Shown: piece by piece, positions 1 to 8,113 of the stretch | Numbering within the stretch: position 1 is the stretch's first letter | Layout of the letters: each line of letters begins with the position of its first letter | Assembly (NCBI GenBank): GCA_051747385.1 | Contig: JBNJGB010000015.1 | Location: 1 to 64,000 of the forward strand | Length of the DNA: 64,000 nt | Origin: JBNJGB01 sp051747385 | GTDB lineage: Bacteria > Myxococcota_A > UBA9042 > PHBI01 > JACKFB01 | Reading direction: 5' to 3' | The notes under the pieces: generated by a model | Told to the model about the DNA's origin: nothing | Database searches by the model: none | What the model saw: the letters and a program-made list of their open reading frames with translations, nothing else | Translations under genes and position numbers: made by a program

Positions 1-112
1 TAGTGATTTCGGGCCCTCCGGAGAACAGGGTCCCCGTCGTTGCTAGGCTTCCGGCTCCGGAAGTGCTGATCCGTGCCCAGCGACCCGAAACTCAGGCTGG
101 ACCGACCGGTAG

Positions 113-1387
113 GGTCCCCTGGCCGACGTTGTCCCACACGCGGACGGCGCGGCGCAACGACCCTGGCCCCGCTGGCGAGTCGCCGATGTCATCGGCCCCC
201 AGGCCGACCAGCTGCTCGCACGCGACGGGCTGAGTCCCCAGCAACGCCACGCCATCCGCTCCATCACCCGCTGCCGAACCCCGGCGCTCGGCGGCTACGC
301 CTACGTCTGCGACGAGTGCGGGGTCATCCACGCCGCCTACAACGCCTGCCGGGACCGGCACTGCCCGAGCTGCCAGAGCCTGGCCCAGCGCGCCTGGATC
401 GAGCGCCGCATCGCCCGCGTCCTCCCCGCCGCGCACTACCACGTCGTCTTCACCCTGCCGGACGAGCTCCGCCCCATCGCGCGGTTCAACCAGAACCTGG
501 TCTACTCCGAGCTCCTCCGCGCCGCCGCCGCCACGCTGCTCGACTTCGGCCACGACCCGCGCCATCTCGGAGGCCTCCTCGGCGTCACCACGGTCCTTCA
601 CACCTGGACCCGCGAGCTCCGCTACCACCCCCACGCCCACTGCGTCGTCACCGCCGGTGCCCTCGCCGCCGACGACTCCCGCTGGATCCGCCCCGCCTCC
701 GAGCGTCCGAGCAAGAGCCGGAAGCGAAAGCGCCCCTTCCTCTTTCCCGTCAAGGCCCTCGGCCTCGTCTTCCGGGGCAAGCTCCTCGACGCCATCGAGC
801 GCGCCCACGGCCAGGGCACCCTTCGCCTCGGCCCCACCGAGCGCCGCCTGGATCACCCCGTGGCCTTCCAGGGCTTCATCGAGGCGCTCCGGGCGAAGCC
901 CTGGGTCGTCTACGCCAAGAAGCCCTTCGGTGGGCCCAAGGACGTCTTCGAGTACCTCGGCCGCTACACCCACCGCGTCGCCATCTCCGACGGCCGCCTC
1001 CTCGACGTCACCGACGACCGCGTCACCTTCATCACCCGCGGCGACGACACCGCCAGCCTCGACCCAGGCACCTTCGTCCGGCGCTTCCTCCAGCACGTCC
1101 TGCCGCGAGGGTTCCACAAGATCCGACACTACGGCCTGTACGCCTCCGCGCACGTCCACGGCCGACTCGAGCACGCCCGAAGCCTCCTCGAGCCCGACGG
1201 CCCGGCCGAGCCCCCGATGCCCGTCCCGGACACCACCCGGGAGCTCCTCGAACTTGTCGGTATCCCCCCGCGCCGCTGCCCCGACTGCGGCGTCGGGACG
1301 CTCCACCGGGCCTTCGAGATTCCCGCCACCGTCGACGCTCCGTCCGCCAACGACCGGCCCCGCGGGCCACCGAGGGCTCCGACATGA
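113..1387 (+). pseudogene. IS91-family transposase, start codon apparently lost
   Basis: An open frame runs from the in-frame TAG at 110-112 to TGA at 1385-1387 (about 424 codons, a normal IS91 transposase length). Near 302-380 it reads as the N-terminal zinc-binding domain, with CDECG and CRDRHCPSCQ Cys/His clusters. The Y2 HUH-type core follows: HYHVVFTLPDELR, HTWTRELRYHPHAHCVV near 600-645, then YLGRYTHRVAISDGR and FVRRFLQHVLPRGFHKIRHYG near 953-1135. No ATG, GTG or TTG occurs in frame before GTG 860, which lies in mid-domain, so the gene is probably inactivated at its 5' end or uses a CTG start. It reads toward the kelch gene and pairs with the opposed transposase at 6421-7596. Family call is firm; functional status is inferred. 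Confidence 0.8.
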
Positions 1388-1753
1388 ACCGGCCCTACCA
1401 GATGCCTTTCGAGCTCCCAGCCAGGTGCTCCCGGCCTCGTACGTCCCGAGGCCCACGCGAGGGCCTTGCTGCGTCGCACCCGCGCCTCGGATCACCCCTT
1501 TCATCGCCGCTCGACCCATCCCGCACGTGGTCCAGTCCCGGTCATCCACCGGTCGCGACCCGCGCGTGCCCCATCCGGACCCCTGCCCGCCGGACGATTT
1601 CTGCATAGACCGGCGCTCGGTGCCGGCTTGTTCAACAACGATTCGCGGGCACGACCCGACCCACGGCATACGCAGACTCCTCGCCACCTCACGCGCCACT
1701 GCCTCCGGCGTACCGGCCTCGCTGCATCGGGTCGTTCCCTCGAATCACTGTTG

Positions 1754-1766
1754 GTTGGGACGCAGA
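1754..1766 (+). repeat. Candidate IS91-type element end, left copy
   Basis: GTTGGGACGCAGA lies about 370 bases after the stop of the left transposase. The same 13-mer occurs in reverse complement at 6053-6065, about 355 bases after the stop of the opposed right transposase. Same orientation and nearly the same distance relative to each transposase suggest a conserved 3' terminus of related IS91 elements. The terminus role is inference. Confidence 0.45.
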
Positions 1767-1870
1767 TCGCATGGTTCCGCTCCGGCAGCTTGCTGGTCGT
1801 AGCAGCGGGCATGGGCTTGCCTTGGGCAAGCGGCCTCGAGGTTACCAGTGCGCCGGAAAGCAGCCCCGCC

Positions 1871-1907
1871 GTCGCCGGATGATCAACGTGCGACAAGAGC
1901 ACGTAGG
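1871..1907 (+). repeat. 37-bp dispersed repeat with hairpin, copy 1
   Basis: Matches 5652-5688 at 35 of 37 positions in direct orientation. It contains the dyad ACGTGC-GACAAGA-GCACGT at 1886-1904 (6-bp stem, 7-nt loop). The two copies bracket the kelch gene about 3.8 kb apart. They may be ends or scars of a transposed unit, or remnants of a shared gene; the family was not recognised. Confidence 0.5.
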
Positions 1908-2135
1908 AGTCGAAGTTTCGGCGGTCCATCAGCCCGCACTCAAGGTTGGCCAATGACCTCTCGCACACGACGTTGTCCTCGCCGTCGCCGCCGGAACCGC
2001 TGGAGAGACCCACCCCAGCCTCTCGGTAACGGGTCCCGAAGGCCAACGAGGTGTTCTGCAGCCCTCTCAGGTGGTGAACTGCGGAGCCCGGGTTGCGGGC
2101 CCACCAACCGAGGGACAGTGGACCATGTCCAGGGC

Positions 2136-5100
2136 TTACGTGATGTCGCAAGACGCACGTCGCCTCGAGAATGGTGGCCTTACGAATCCTAGCGACGCCG
2201 CCTCGCGCCGAGGCTGCCTCGTGGTGATCCAGCCCAAGACGACCAGCACGAGCCAAGGCCAAGCTGGCTTGTCCCCTCCGCCAACGGCGCACCCGCCGTC
2301 CGCATTGCCGTTGCGGGTGCCGGCATCTTCGCTGGCGGGTCTCGCATCCGAATGGTCGACGGCTACGTCCAAGCCGTTCGTCGCGGCATCCGGGCTGCTG
2401 GCGTCCGGCTCAACGTCGATCCGGCTGGGCACCACGCACGCTCCATCCTGCGCTTCCGTACCGTCCGGACAGCAACCCTCGCCGTCAATGCAGCCGTTGC
2501 CGCACAACTCCAGGACATCGCCGACGACACCGCAGCTATCTACTGCGACCCAGCTCCCCTCGAAGCACGTCTCAGCGGCGTGCGGCTCGCAGCTGCAATC
2601 TCCCTCGTCCGGTATGCAGACCGCGCCTGCGCTGGGGTCGCAGACCGTCCCTTCAGGACACGCCGAGCGCGTGCACTCAACAAGGCAATAGTCGCCGGAA
2701 GCCAACGGCGTGCAGACTGCGCACGGTCCGCAGTCTGCGTCGGCTACGCAAGGCTCGCATAGCACGTCGGAGCACGCGGGCTGCTCCAATTCGATATGGA
2801 AGCTCCTAGTCTCACTGATGGCCTCAACGCCGCCGCAACCGACCGCGCGGACGCGCCACGTGTGCTCACCCGGGTCGACGGCGAAGGCTGAATCATCATC
2901 GACGGTCGTCTTTGTCGGTCCGCCCACGAAAGCCGTGATCTTCGCGATCGTCTCGTCATCCAGATCGACCTCATACCTGTACCCGCTTTGACTCCCGTCA
3001 TCGCTCCACGTCAACTGGAGGTTGTCGTCCCCAGTGATGGCGGCGCCCTCTGCGGGCAGTTGCAGGACCGGTGCAGGTGGCGTTGTCTGGCACCAGCCGG
3101 CGAGGGCGCTCCAAGCCCAATCGCTCCCGTTCTGTGCTAGGTACCAAACATCGTTTCTAGGGCTGTTGCCGTTCCATTGGCCGCCGAACACCAGCATGCG
3201 ATCGCCTACCGAGTCCCACACCGCCGTGTGCCTGGCGGCGAACTGGGCTGTCGGGTGCGATGGCGCGAGCTCAGTCCATGCCCACGCTTCCCCATTCCAC
3301 TCAAGCGCCCACACTACGGAGTCCGCCTCCCAGCTCTTTTGGTTGCCGCCGAAGACCAGCATGCGCTGGCCGGACGCGTCCCATACCGCTGTGTGGTCGC
3401 TACGTGGTGACGGCAAAGCCCCCGTGGGGGTGAGTTCGGCCCACTTCCAAGTGTGCCCGGTCCACGCCAGCGACCAGAGGTCGTTGCTGGGCTCGCCCCC
3501 GTACCACCCGCCGAAGACCAGCATGCGCTGGCCGGACGCGTCCCATACCGCTGTATGATCGGAGCGCGCGGGGGGAGGCCCCCCGGTGGGTGCGAGCTCG
3601 GTCCAGGCCCAGGTGTCGCCGTTCCATGACAGTGACCAAGTGTCGTTTCGCTCGCTCCCGGCTCCCCCGTTGTTTCCGCCGAAGACGAGCATGCGGTGGC
3701 CGGCCGCATCCCACACGGCGGAGTGGCCATCGCGTTCCGAAGGTGGCGTGCCAGTTGGACTGAACTCGGTCCAGTCCCAGGAGCCGCCGTTCCGCGACAG
3801 TGACCATGTGTCGTTTCGCTCGCTCCCGTCGTACCCGCCAAAGATGAGCATACGCTGTTCCTCCGCATCCCACACCGCGGAGTGATCATAGCGTCCCGAA
3901 GGCGGCGTACCGATCGGGCTGAGCTCAGTCCAGGCCCACGTTGACCCGTTCCACGCCAACGACCAGGCGTCGTTATAGCTGCCCTCATCTCTGCCCCCAA
4001 AGATCAACATCCACTGGCCCGCCGGGTCCCAGACCGCCGTGTGGCCGCGTCGACTCGCCGGTTCCGTGCCCATGGGTGCCGTTCCAATAGGTGAGATCGG
4101 AGTCCACTCCCATGCGGTGGCATTCCAGGCCAGGGACCATACGTCGTTTCTGCGACCGAGGTTGTTGCCACCTCCAATGACAAGTGCACGCTGCCCTACA
4201 GCGTCCCACACAGCGGTGTGCCCACCCCGGGCAGCGGGCAACGTTCCGGCAACCGTCAACTTGGTCCAGGCGAAGTTGCTCCCGTTCCAGGCCAGGGACC
4301 ATGTGTCGTTGGTCTCGTCGTTCTCGCCGATCGATCCGCCGAAGACCAGCATGCGTTGACCCGCGGCGTCCCACACAGCCGTGTGGAAGCCCAATGGCAA
4401 AGGCGAAGGCGCCAACTCGGTCCAGGTCCACGTGCTACCGTTCTGCGCGAGCGACCAGGTTTCACCGCTCCACCCACCGTCGTACCCGCCGAAGACGAGC
4501 ATGCGCTGGCCAGCCGCGTCCCATACCGCGGTATGGCCGTGGCGTGCGGTGGGAGCCGTCCCGGTGGGTGTGAGCTCGGTCCAGGCCCAGGTGTCGCCGT
4601 TCCAAGACAGTGACCAAATATCGTTGAGCAGGTTCTGAACGGTTACCCCGTCGTTGCCGCCGAAGATGAGCATGCGCTGGCCGGTCGCATCCCACACGGC
4701 GGAGTGCATACGGCGTCCGGGAGGAGCTTCCCCGATTGGGTTGAGTTCGGTCCATGCCCACGTGGTTCCGTCCCAGGCCAGCGACCATATGTCGTTGCGG
4801 GGAGGGATGCCTCCCGCGTAGCCACCGAAGACGAACATGCGCTGGCCAGCCGCGTCCCATACTGCAGTATGACCGGCACGGGGTTCCGGCACGGTCCCAC
4901 TGGCGCTGAGCTCGGTCCAGGCCCAGGCGTCGCCCTTCCGTGACAGCGACCAGGTGTCGTTTCGCCGGTCTTCATCGTAGCCGCCGAAGACGAGCACGCG
5001 CTCGGCGGCCTCGTCCCATACTGCAGTATGACCGGTACGGGGCGTAGGGGCGGACTCGACGAGAAGCGCCCCGACGGCAGTCGCGATCTCACCAGACGTC

Positions 5101-5231
5101 GTATCGGCGGCGTGTGATTCGGAGCGTTCCGTCGCTGGCCGCTGGCTTGGTGCCAGCGGCTCGTCGCTGTGACAGCCGGCGACCGCGGCGAGGGCGGCAG
5201 AGAGGCAGAAGAAGAAGATACGTGTCGTCAT
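2136..5231 (-). CDS. Kelch-repeat lipoprotein with MYXO-CTERM-like tail
   Basis: 1031 residues. A lipoprotein signal (AAVAGCHSD) is followed by 12 kelch-like repeats of about 60 residues, each with an H-T/S-AVWD...RMLVFGG core and a NDTWSL..NG..WAWTEL blade strand; these should fold as beta-propeller(s). Then come a fibronectin-like stretch (PVLQLPAEGAAITGDDN), a Cys-rich region near residues 800-930, and a C-terminal GGCAVGGG motif, hydrophobic helix and TTRQPRR, which is MYXO-CTERM-like. Unusually, about 23 residues continue past the basic stop-transfer, so the 3' end may be frameshifted. The repeat DNA is similar between units and the base composition looks less G+C-rich than the core genes. 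IS91 transposases flank it. Likely surface-exposed; ligand unknown. Confidence 0.85.
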   Translation of the reverse strand: MTTRIFFFCLSAALAAVAGCHSDEPLAPSQRPATERSESHAADTTSGEIATAVGALLVESAPTPRTGHTAVWDEAAERVLVFGGYDEDRRNDTWSLSRKGDAWAWTELSASGTVPEPRAGHTAVWDAAGQRMFVFGGYAGGIPPRNDIWSLAWDGTTWAWTELNPIGEAPPGRRMHSAVWDATGQRMLIFGGNDGVTVQNLLNDIWSLSWNGDTWAWTELTPTGTAPTARHGHTAVWDAAGQRMLVFGGYDGGWSGETWSLAQNGSTWTWTELAPSPLPLGFHTAVWDAAGQRMLVFGGSIGENDETNDTWSLAWNGSNFAWTKLTVAGTLPAARGGHTAVWDAVGQRALVIGGGNNLGRRNDVWSLAWNATAWEWTPISPIGTAPMGTEPASRRGHTAVWDPAGQWMLIFGGRDEGSYNDAWSLAWNGSTWAWTELSPIGTPPSGRYDHSAVWDAEEQRMLIFGGYDGSERNDTWSLSRNGGSWDWTEFSPTGTPPSERDGHSAVWDAAGHRMLVFGGNNGGAGSERNDTWSLSWNGDTWAWTELAPTGGPPPARSDHTAVWDASGQRMLVFGGWYGGEPSNDLWSLAWTGHTWKWAELTPTGALPSPRSDHTAVWDASGQRMLVFGGNQKSWEADSVVWALEWNGEAWAWTELAPSHPTAQFAARHTAVWDSVGDRMLVFGGQWNGNSPRNDVWYLAQNGSDWAWSALAGWCQTTPPAPVLQLPAEGAAITGDDNLQLTWSDDGSQSGYRYEVDLDDETIAKITAFVGGPTKTTVDDDSAFAVDPGEHTWRVRAVGCGGVEAISETRSFHIELEQPACSDVLCEPCVADADCGPCAVCTPLASGDYCLVECTRSACPEGTVCDPSAGAVCIPDEGDCSCEPHAAETCFEGSWVAVDSCGVVGDVLELCGNGCIDGEGCCPDGTEAQDGACVVPSRIDVEPDASSPDAATNGLDVAVDHSDARPASEDAGTRNGNADGGCAVGGGDKPAWPWLVLVVLGWITTRQPRREAASLGFVRPPFSRRRASCDIT

Positions 5232-5651
5232 GATGACATCCCCATAGGTTGGATGTTAGGCCCATACGAGTTCATCGGAGACGCCGATGGTTGCGGGACT
5301 AAGCGCTGGATTGAAACGGCCTGTGGCGTGGTCGCGGGCTGGGTGGGGACGCTGGGCGTAGCGGGCGAAATGTTGGAGGGCTTCGCGCAGGGTGCTCTCG
5401 ATCGACTGGCCGCGGAGGTGGCGCCGGAACAGGTCGCGGACGAAGACCGGCAGGGTAATGGCCGCGCGCCGGGTCGACGCGGGGAAGGGACCGAAGACGG
5501 CCGAGGCGGCGTGGACGAGGAAGCGCTTGACGTGGGCCGCCGCCAGCGAGGCCCGAACAGTCCCTCGAGGATGGGCGCCTTGTGCGTGTTCCACTTGTGG
5601 ACGTTGGCGTACTTCCGACGACGACTCCAGGGGGTCCGGAATTTCTACACC

Positions 5652-5688
5652 GTCGCCGGATGGTCAGCGTGCGACAAGAGCACGTAGG
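5652..5688 (+). repeat. 37-bp dispersed repeat with hairpin, copy 2
   Basis: Partner of 1871-1907, same orientation, two substitutions. The stem is shortened to 5 bp (CGTGC-GACAAGA-GCACG). Confidence 0.5.
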
Positions 5689-6052
5689 TCTGGCGGCTCC
5701 AACCGCGCGGTGATCTACGTGGGTGACTCCGCTGCTGCCGTGCTGGAGCACCGCTCGACTTGCTGCCCCAAGCCAGGATCCGCTTGTCTGGTGTACCTGC
5801 CCTCGCCTTCGTCCGCCGCGCTGTTCCGGGGGCTGAGTTACGTTCTCGCTACTGCCCGAAGTCTCCTGATCCAACGACCGTGTCCCAGGCCACCGCTGCC
5901 TTGGCGCCGAGACTACGCGAATGGCGCTGGCGTGGGCTCCCGCGCCGGCGCCCCTGCTCTGGATTGCCGGTCCGCCGGACAGCATCGACTGCGAGTCCAT
6001 GTCCTGCTTCATGCCCAATTGCACTCCCTGCCCAGCGTAGCGCGTGCTCTCT

Positions 6053-6065
6053 TCTGCGTCCCAAC
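6053..6065 (-). repeat. Candidate IS91-type element end, right copy
   Basis: Reverse complement of the 13-mer at 1754-1766, about 355 bases after the stop of the minus-strand transposase 6421-7596. Confidence 0.45.
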
Positions 6066-6420
6066 GTATACGGCGTATGAGCGGCGCGGTGAAGCCGTGT
6101 CCGCTCGATGCGCAGGTTGGACTTCCCGCGTGTTTCCGGGAGGGTAGCTCCAACCAGACGTCCCTTGGGCGTTTAGGCTTCCGAGCCCGTAACTGACCGG
6201 CCGGAGGGGCCACGGAAGGGTGCCCCGGCTCGGTGTGGAGCGTCCGACGACCGGCACGGTGCGTCCGTGCCGCCGGTCGAGGTCGCTCGACTGCCGCTGC
6301 AGACCCACTGTTCCGGCCCTCGCGGCGTCCTCCCAGCCTGCGCAGGGTACACCTCGACGATGGGGTGTGCGACGGGTCGCAGGCCCCGCGACAGGTGAGG
6401 CGAGCTGGTGCGTGGGTCGG

Positions 6421-7596
6421 TCACGGCGGAGGTCGTGGGTCGGCGTGTGCGCCTCGCTCGAAGCGACCAAGGACGATGCGCGGCCCCTTCTTGCAGACGG
6501 GGCAGAGGAGCCAGTGGGGAACGTCGGGTTCGGACGGCTCGACGGTGTCCTCGTCCGCCGCGGAGCCGGAGCCGGACGCTGGCCCTTCGGTGGGCTCTGG
6601 TGGCGACTCGGCCGCCATCGAGGCCTGGAGCCGGTGGAGCTTGTCGCGCATGCCCGGGCTCCACAGCCCGTAGTAGCGGACGCGGTGGAAGCCCTTCGCG
6701 AGGACGTGCTGGAGGAACCGGCGGATGAACTCGTGACCGCGCAGCCGCATCGTGCGCCACTTGTTGCGCGTCTTGTCACGATGCCGGAAGACCACCTCGT
6801 CATCGTTCACCGCCACGATGCGACGGTCGCTCAGGGCCGTGCGATGGATGTACCGGGCGAGGTACTCGAGGACCTTCTCCGGCTCCTCCCGCCAGACCTC
6901 CGTGTGGACGACCCAGTCGGTACGAGCCGCAGAGCCCGGGATCTGCACCTCCGGGACGGCCTTGCGGATCATCGCCAGGAGCTTGCCCCGGAACAGCTTC
7001 GCCAGCGGCTTGCCCGGCACCAGGCAGCGCCTCCGGGAGGCACGCCAGTTTCCGTCCTCGTCCAGGCCGCCGGCGGGCACCAGGCAGTGGACGTGTGGGT
7101 GGTACGTCAACGTGCGGGTCCACGTGTGCAGCACCGCCAGCACGCCGATGCGGGCGCCGACGAACTCCGGGTCCTCGCAGAGCTCCACCAGCGAGCGAGC
7201 CGCCGCGGTGATCAGGGCGCCGTACAACTTCCGCTGGTGCGTGCGGACCAGACGTCGGAGGCTCTCCGGGATGGTGAACACCACGTGGACGTACGGGACC
7301 GGCAGCAGCTCGCTCCGACGGGCCTCGAGCCACTCCAACTTGCGCGGGTGGGAGCACTTGGAGCACGCCCGGTGCCGACACGAGTGGTAGACGTAGTCCA
7401 AGCGCTCGCAGTCCGGACACTCCAGGACCTGGCCGCCCATCTCCGCCGTCCGACAGGCCTCGATGGCCCACATCGCCTGCCGCTGGCACGGGGGCATCCG
7501 GTCGCCGTACCGCTCCCGGTACGTCGCGCCGAACCGGCCGAACACGCCCGCCACGCTCGGCTCCGGCCGCTCTGCACTCGCAGCTGCCTCGACCAC
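6421..7596 (-). CDS. IS91-family transposase, intact
   Basis: 391 residues from a GTG start (MVEAAAS). The order is the standard IS91 one: an N-terminal zinc-binding domain (CPDC...CRHRACSKC near residues 60-82), a Y2/HUH rolling-circle core (YVHVVFTIPESLR, LHTWTRTLTYHPHVHCLVPAGG), then YLARYIHRTALSDRRI and IRRFLQHVLAKGFHRVRYYG, and a C-terminal CPVCKK pair. HUH transposases of this group cut one strand and move by rolling-circle-like replication, sometimes carrying flanking DNA. The gene faces the left transposase across the kelch gene. The upstream frame is open to 7855, so the exact start is uncertain. Confidence 0.88.
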   Translation of the reverse strand: MVEAAASAERPEPSVAGVFGRFGATYRERYGDRMPPCQRQAMWAIEACRTAEMGGQVLECPDCERLDYVYHSCRHRACSKCSHPRKLEWLEARRSELLPVPYVHVVFTIPESLRRLVRTHQRKLYGALITAAARSLVELCEDPEFVGARIGVLAVLHTWTRTLTYHPHVHCLVPAGGLDEDGNWRASRRRCLVPGKPLAKLFRGKLLAMIRKAVPEVQIPGSAARTDWVVHTEVWREEPEKVLEYLARYIHRTALSDRRIVAVNDDEVVFRHRDKTRNKWRTMRLRGHEFIRRFLQHVLAKGFHRVRYYGLWSPGMRDKLHRLQASMAAESPPEPTEGPASGSGSAADEDTVEPSEPDVPHWLLCPVCKKGPRIVLGRFERGAHADPRPPP

Positions 7597-7954
7597 TGGA
7601 CCTCCGGGCCCGCGCCGCTTGCGCGTGCCTCTCGAAGTCCTGGTGATGCTCTGGCAGCCAATCGTTGCGCACGAAGATCACCCGCAGTGCAGCTATCGAG
7701 ACGACTCGTCCCCGCCCGAACGCCCTACGCGACGGCGCGCGAAGCGCTCCCGCGCAGCGGGTAAGTCCAACGTCCATCCCTATGAAGAAAGTCGGCACAC
7801 TCCCGGGCAGCTTCTCGAGGCTGGCCTGAGAGCGATCTTCAAAGATGGTCGGCATGGCCGTGGTCCTCCGTTGCGTCTCAGGCGAACTCAGAGGGTGGAT
7901 TTCGGCGTCTCACATGTTCCGCTGGCGGAACGGGGCTTACTTCACAGGAATCAA
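7597..7954 (-). other. Possible 5' remnant of a third integron cassette gene
   Basis: Reading minus-strand from the attC1 boundary at 7954, an ATG at 7855 follows a well-placed GGAGG (GGAGGACCACGGCCATG). It opens a frame starting MPTIFEDRSQASLEKLPG that runs without a stop into the transposase region in a different frame from the transposase. This is what a cassette gene cut by the IS91 insertion would look like. No family is recognised and the IS boundary cannot be placed. Confidence 0.3.
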
Positions 7955-8079
7955 CGTCTTGCCAATCAGCTGCGAAGGCGCGCGCTCCGCCATGGTGGGT
8001 TGGCGCCCCGGTGGCCCGACCCATCGTGAGTTCTCTTTTCATTCCGCGCGCCTTCGGCGGCTGCATTGGCTGGTTCGAC
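7949..8079 (-). repeat. Integron attC-like site 1 (downstream of cassette 1 gene)
   Basis: A 131-bp imperfect palindrome read on the minus strand. R'' is GTCGAAC (8079-8073). Then come CA, GCCAAT, GCAGC and GCCGAAGGCGCGCG, a variable loop, CGCGCGCCTTCGC, GCTG-ATTGGC, AAGAC, and R' is GTTGATT (7955-7949). The arms pair except for unpaired spacers and an extra G in the L'' arm, matching the spacer and extrahelical-base layout of attC hairpins. R'' is the exact complement of GTTCGAC at the attC2 boundary (9672-9666), the start of the same cassette. The core departs from the usual GTTRRRY. It lies 35 bp after the 3' end of the cassette gene. Confidence 0.8.
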
Positions 8080-8113
8080 GGCCGTCGATTGCGGGCTGGC
8101 GCAGTTCGCAGAG

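Larger units (their letters stand above)
1388..2135. other. Non-coding tract between IS91 transposase and kelch gene
   Basis: About 750 bases with no supportable gene. It holds a 13-base sequence at 1754-1766 that recurs inverted downstream of the second transposase, and a 37-base hairpin-bearing repeat at 1871-1907 that recurs at 5652-5688. A minus-strand frame across 1501-2292 stays open but resembles no known protein and is probably a high-GC artefact. Confidence 0.5.
5232..6420. other. Non-coding/degenerate tract between kelch gene and IS91 transposase
   Basis: About 1.2 kb without a gene I can support. It contains the second 37-bp hairpin repeat (5652-5688) and the second candidate IS91 end (6053-6065). 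A minus-strand frame at 5256-5594 (112 residues, with PVFVRDLFRRHLRGQSIEST) could be a gene fragment but matches nothing I recognise. Confidence 0.4.

Noticed and set aside
92..1699. 535-codon minus-strand frame over the left transposase
   Set aside because: Shadow of the IS91 coding frame, which has zinc-binding and HUH motifs.
5256..5594. 112-residue minus-strand ORF as a gene
   Set aside because: No ribosome-binding site, no recognisable domain, and it lies in IS-derived DNA; mentioned only in the region description.
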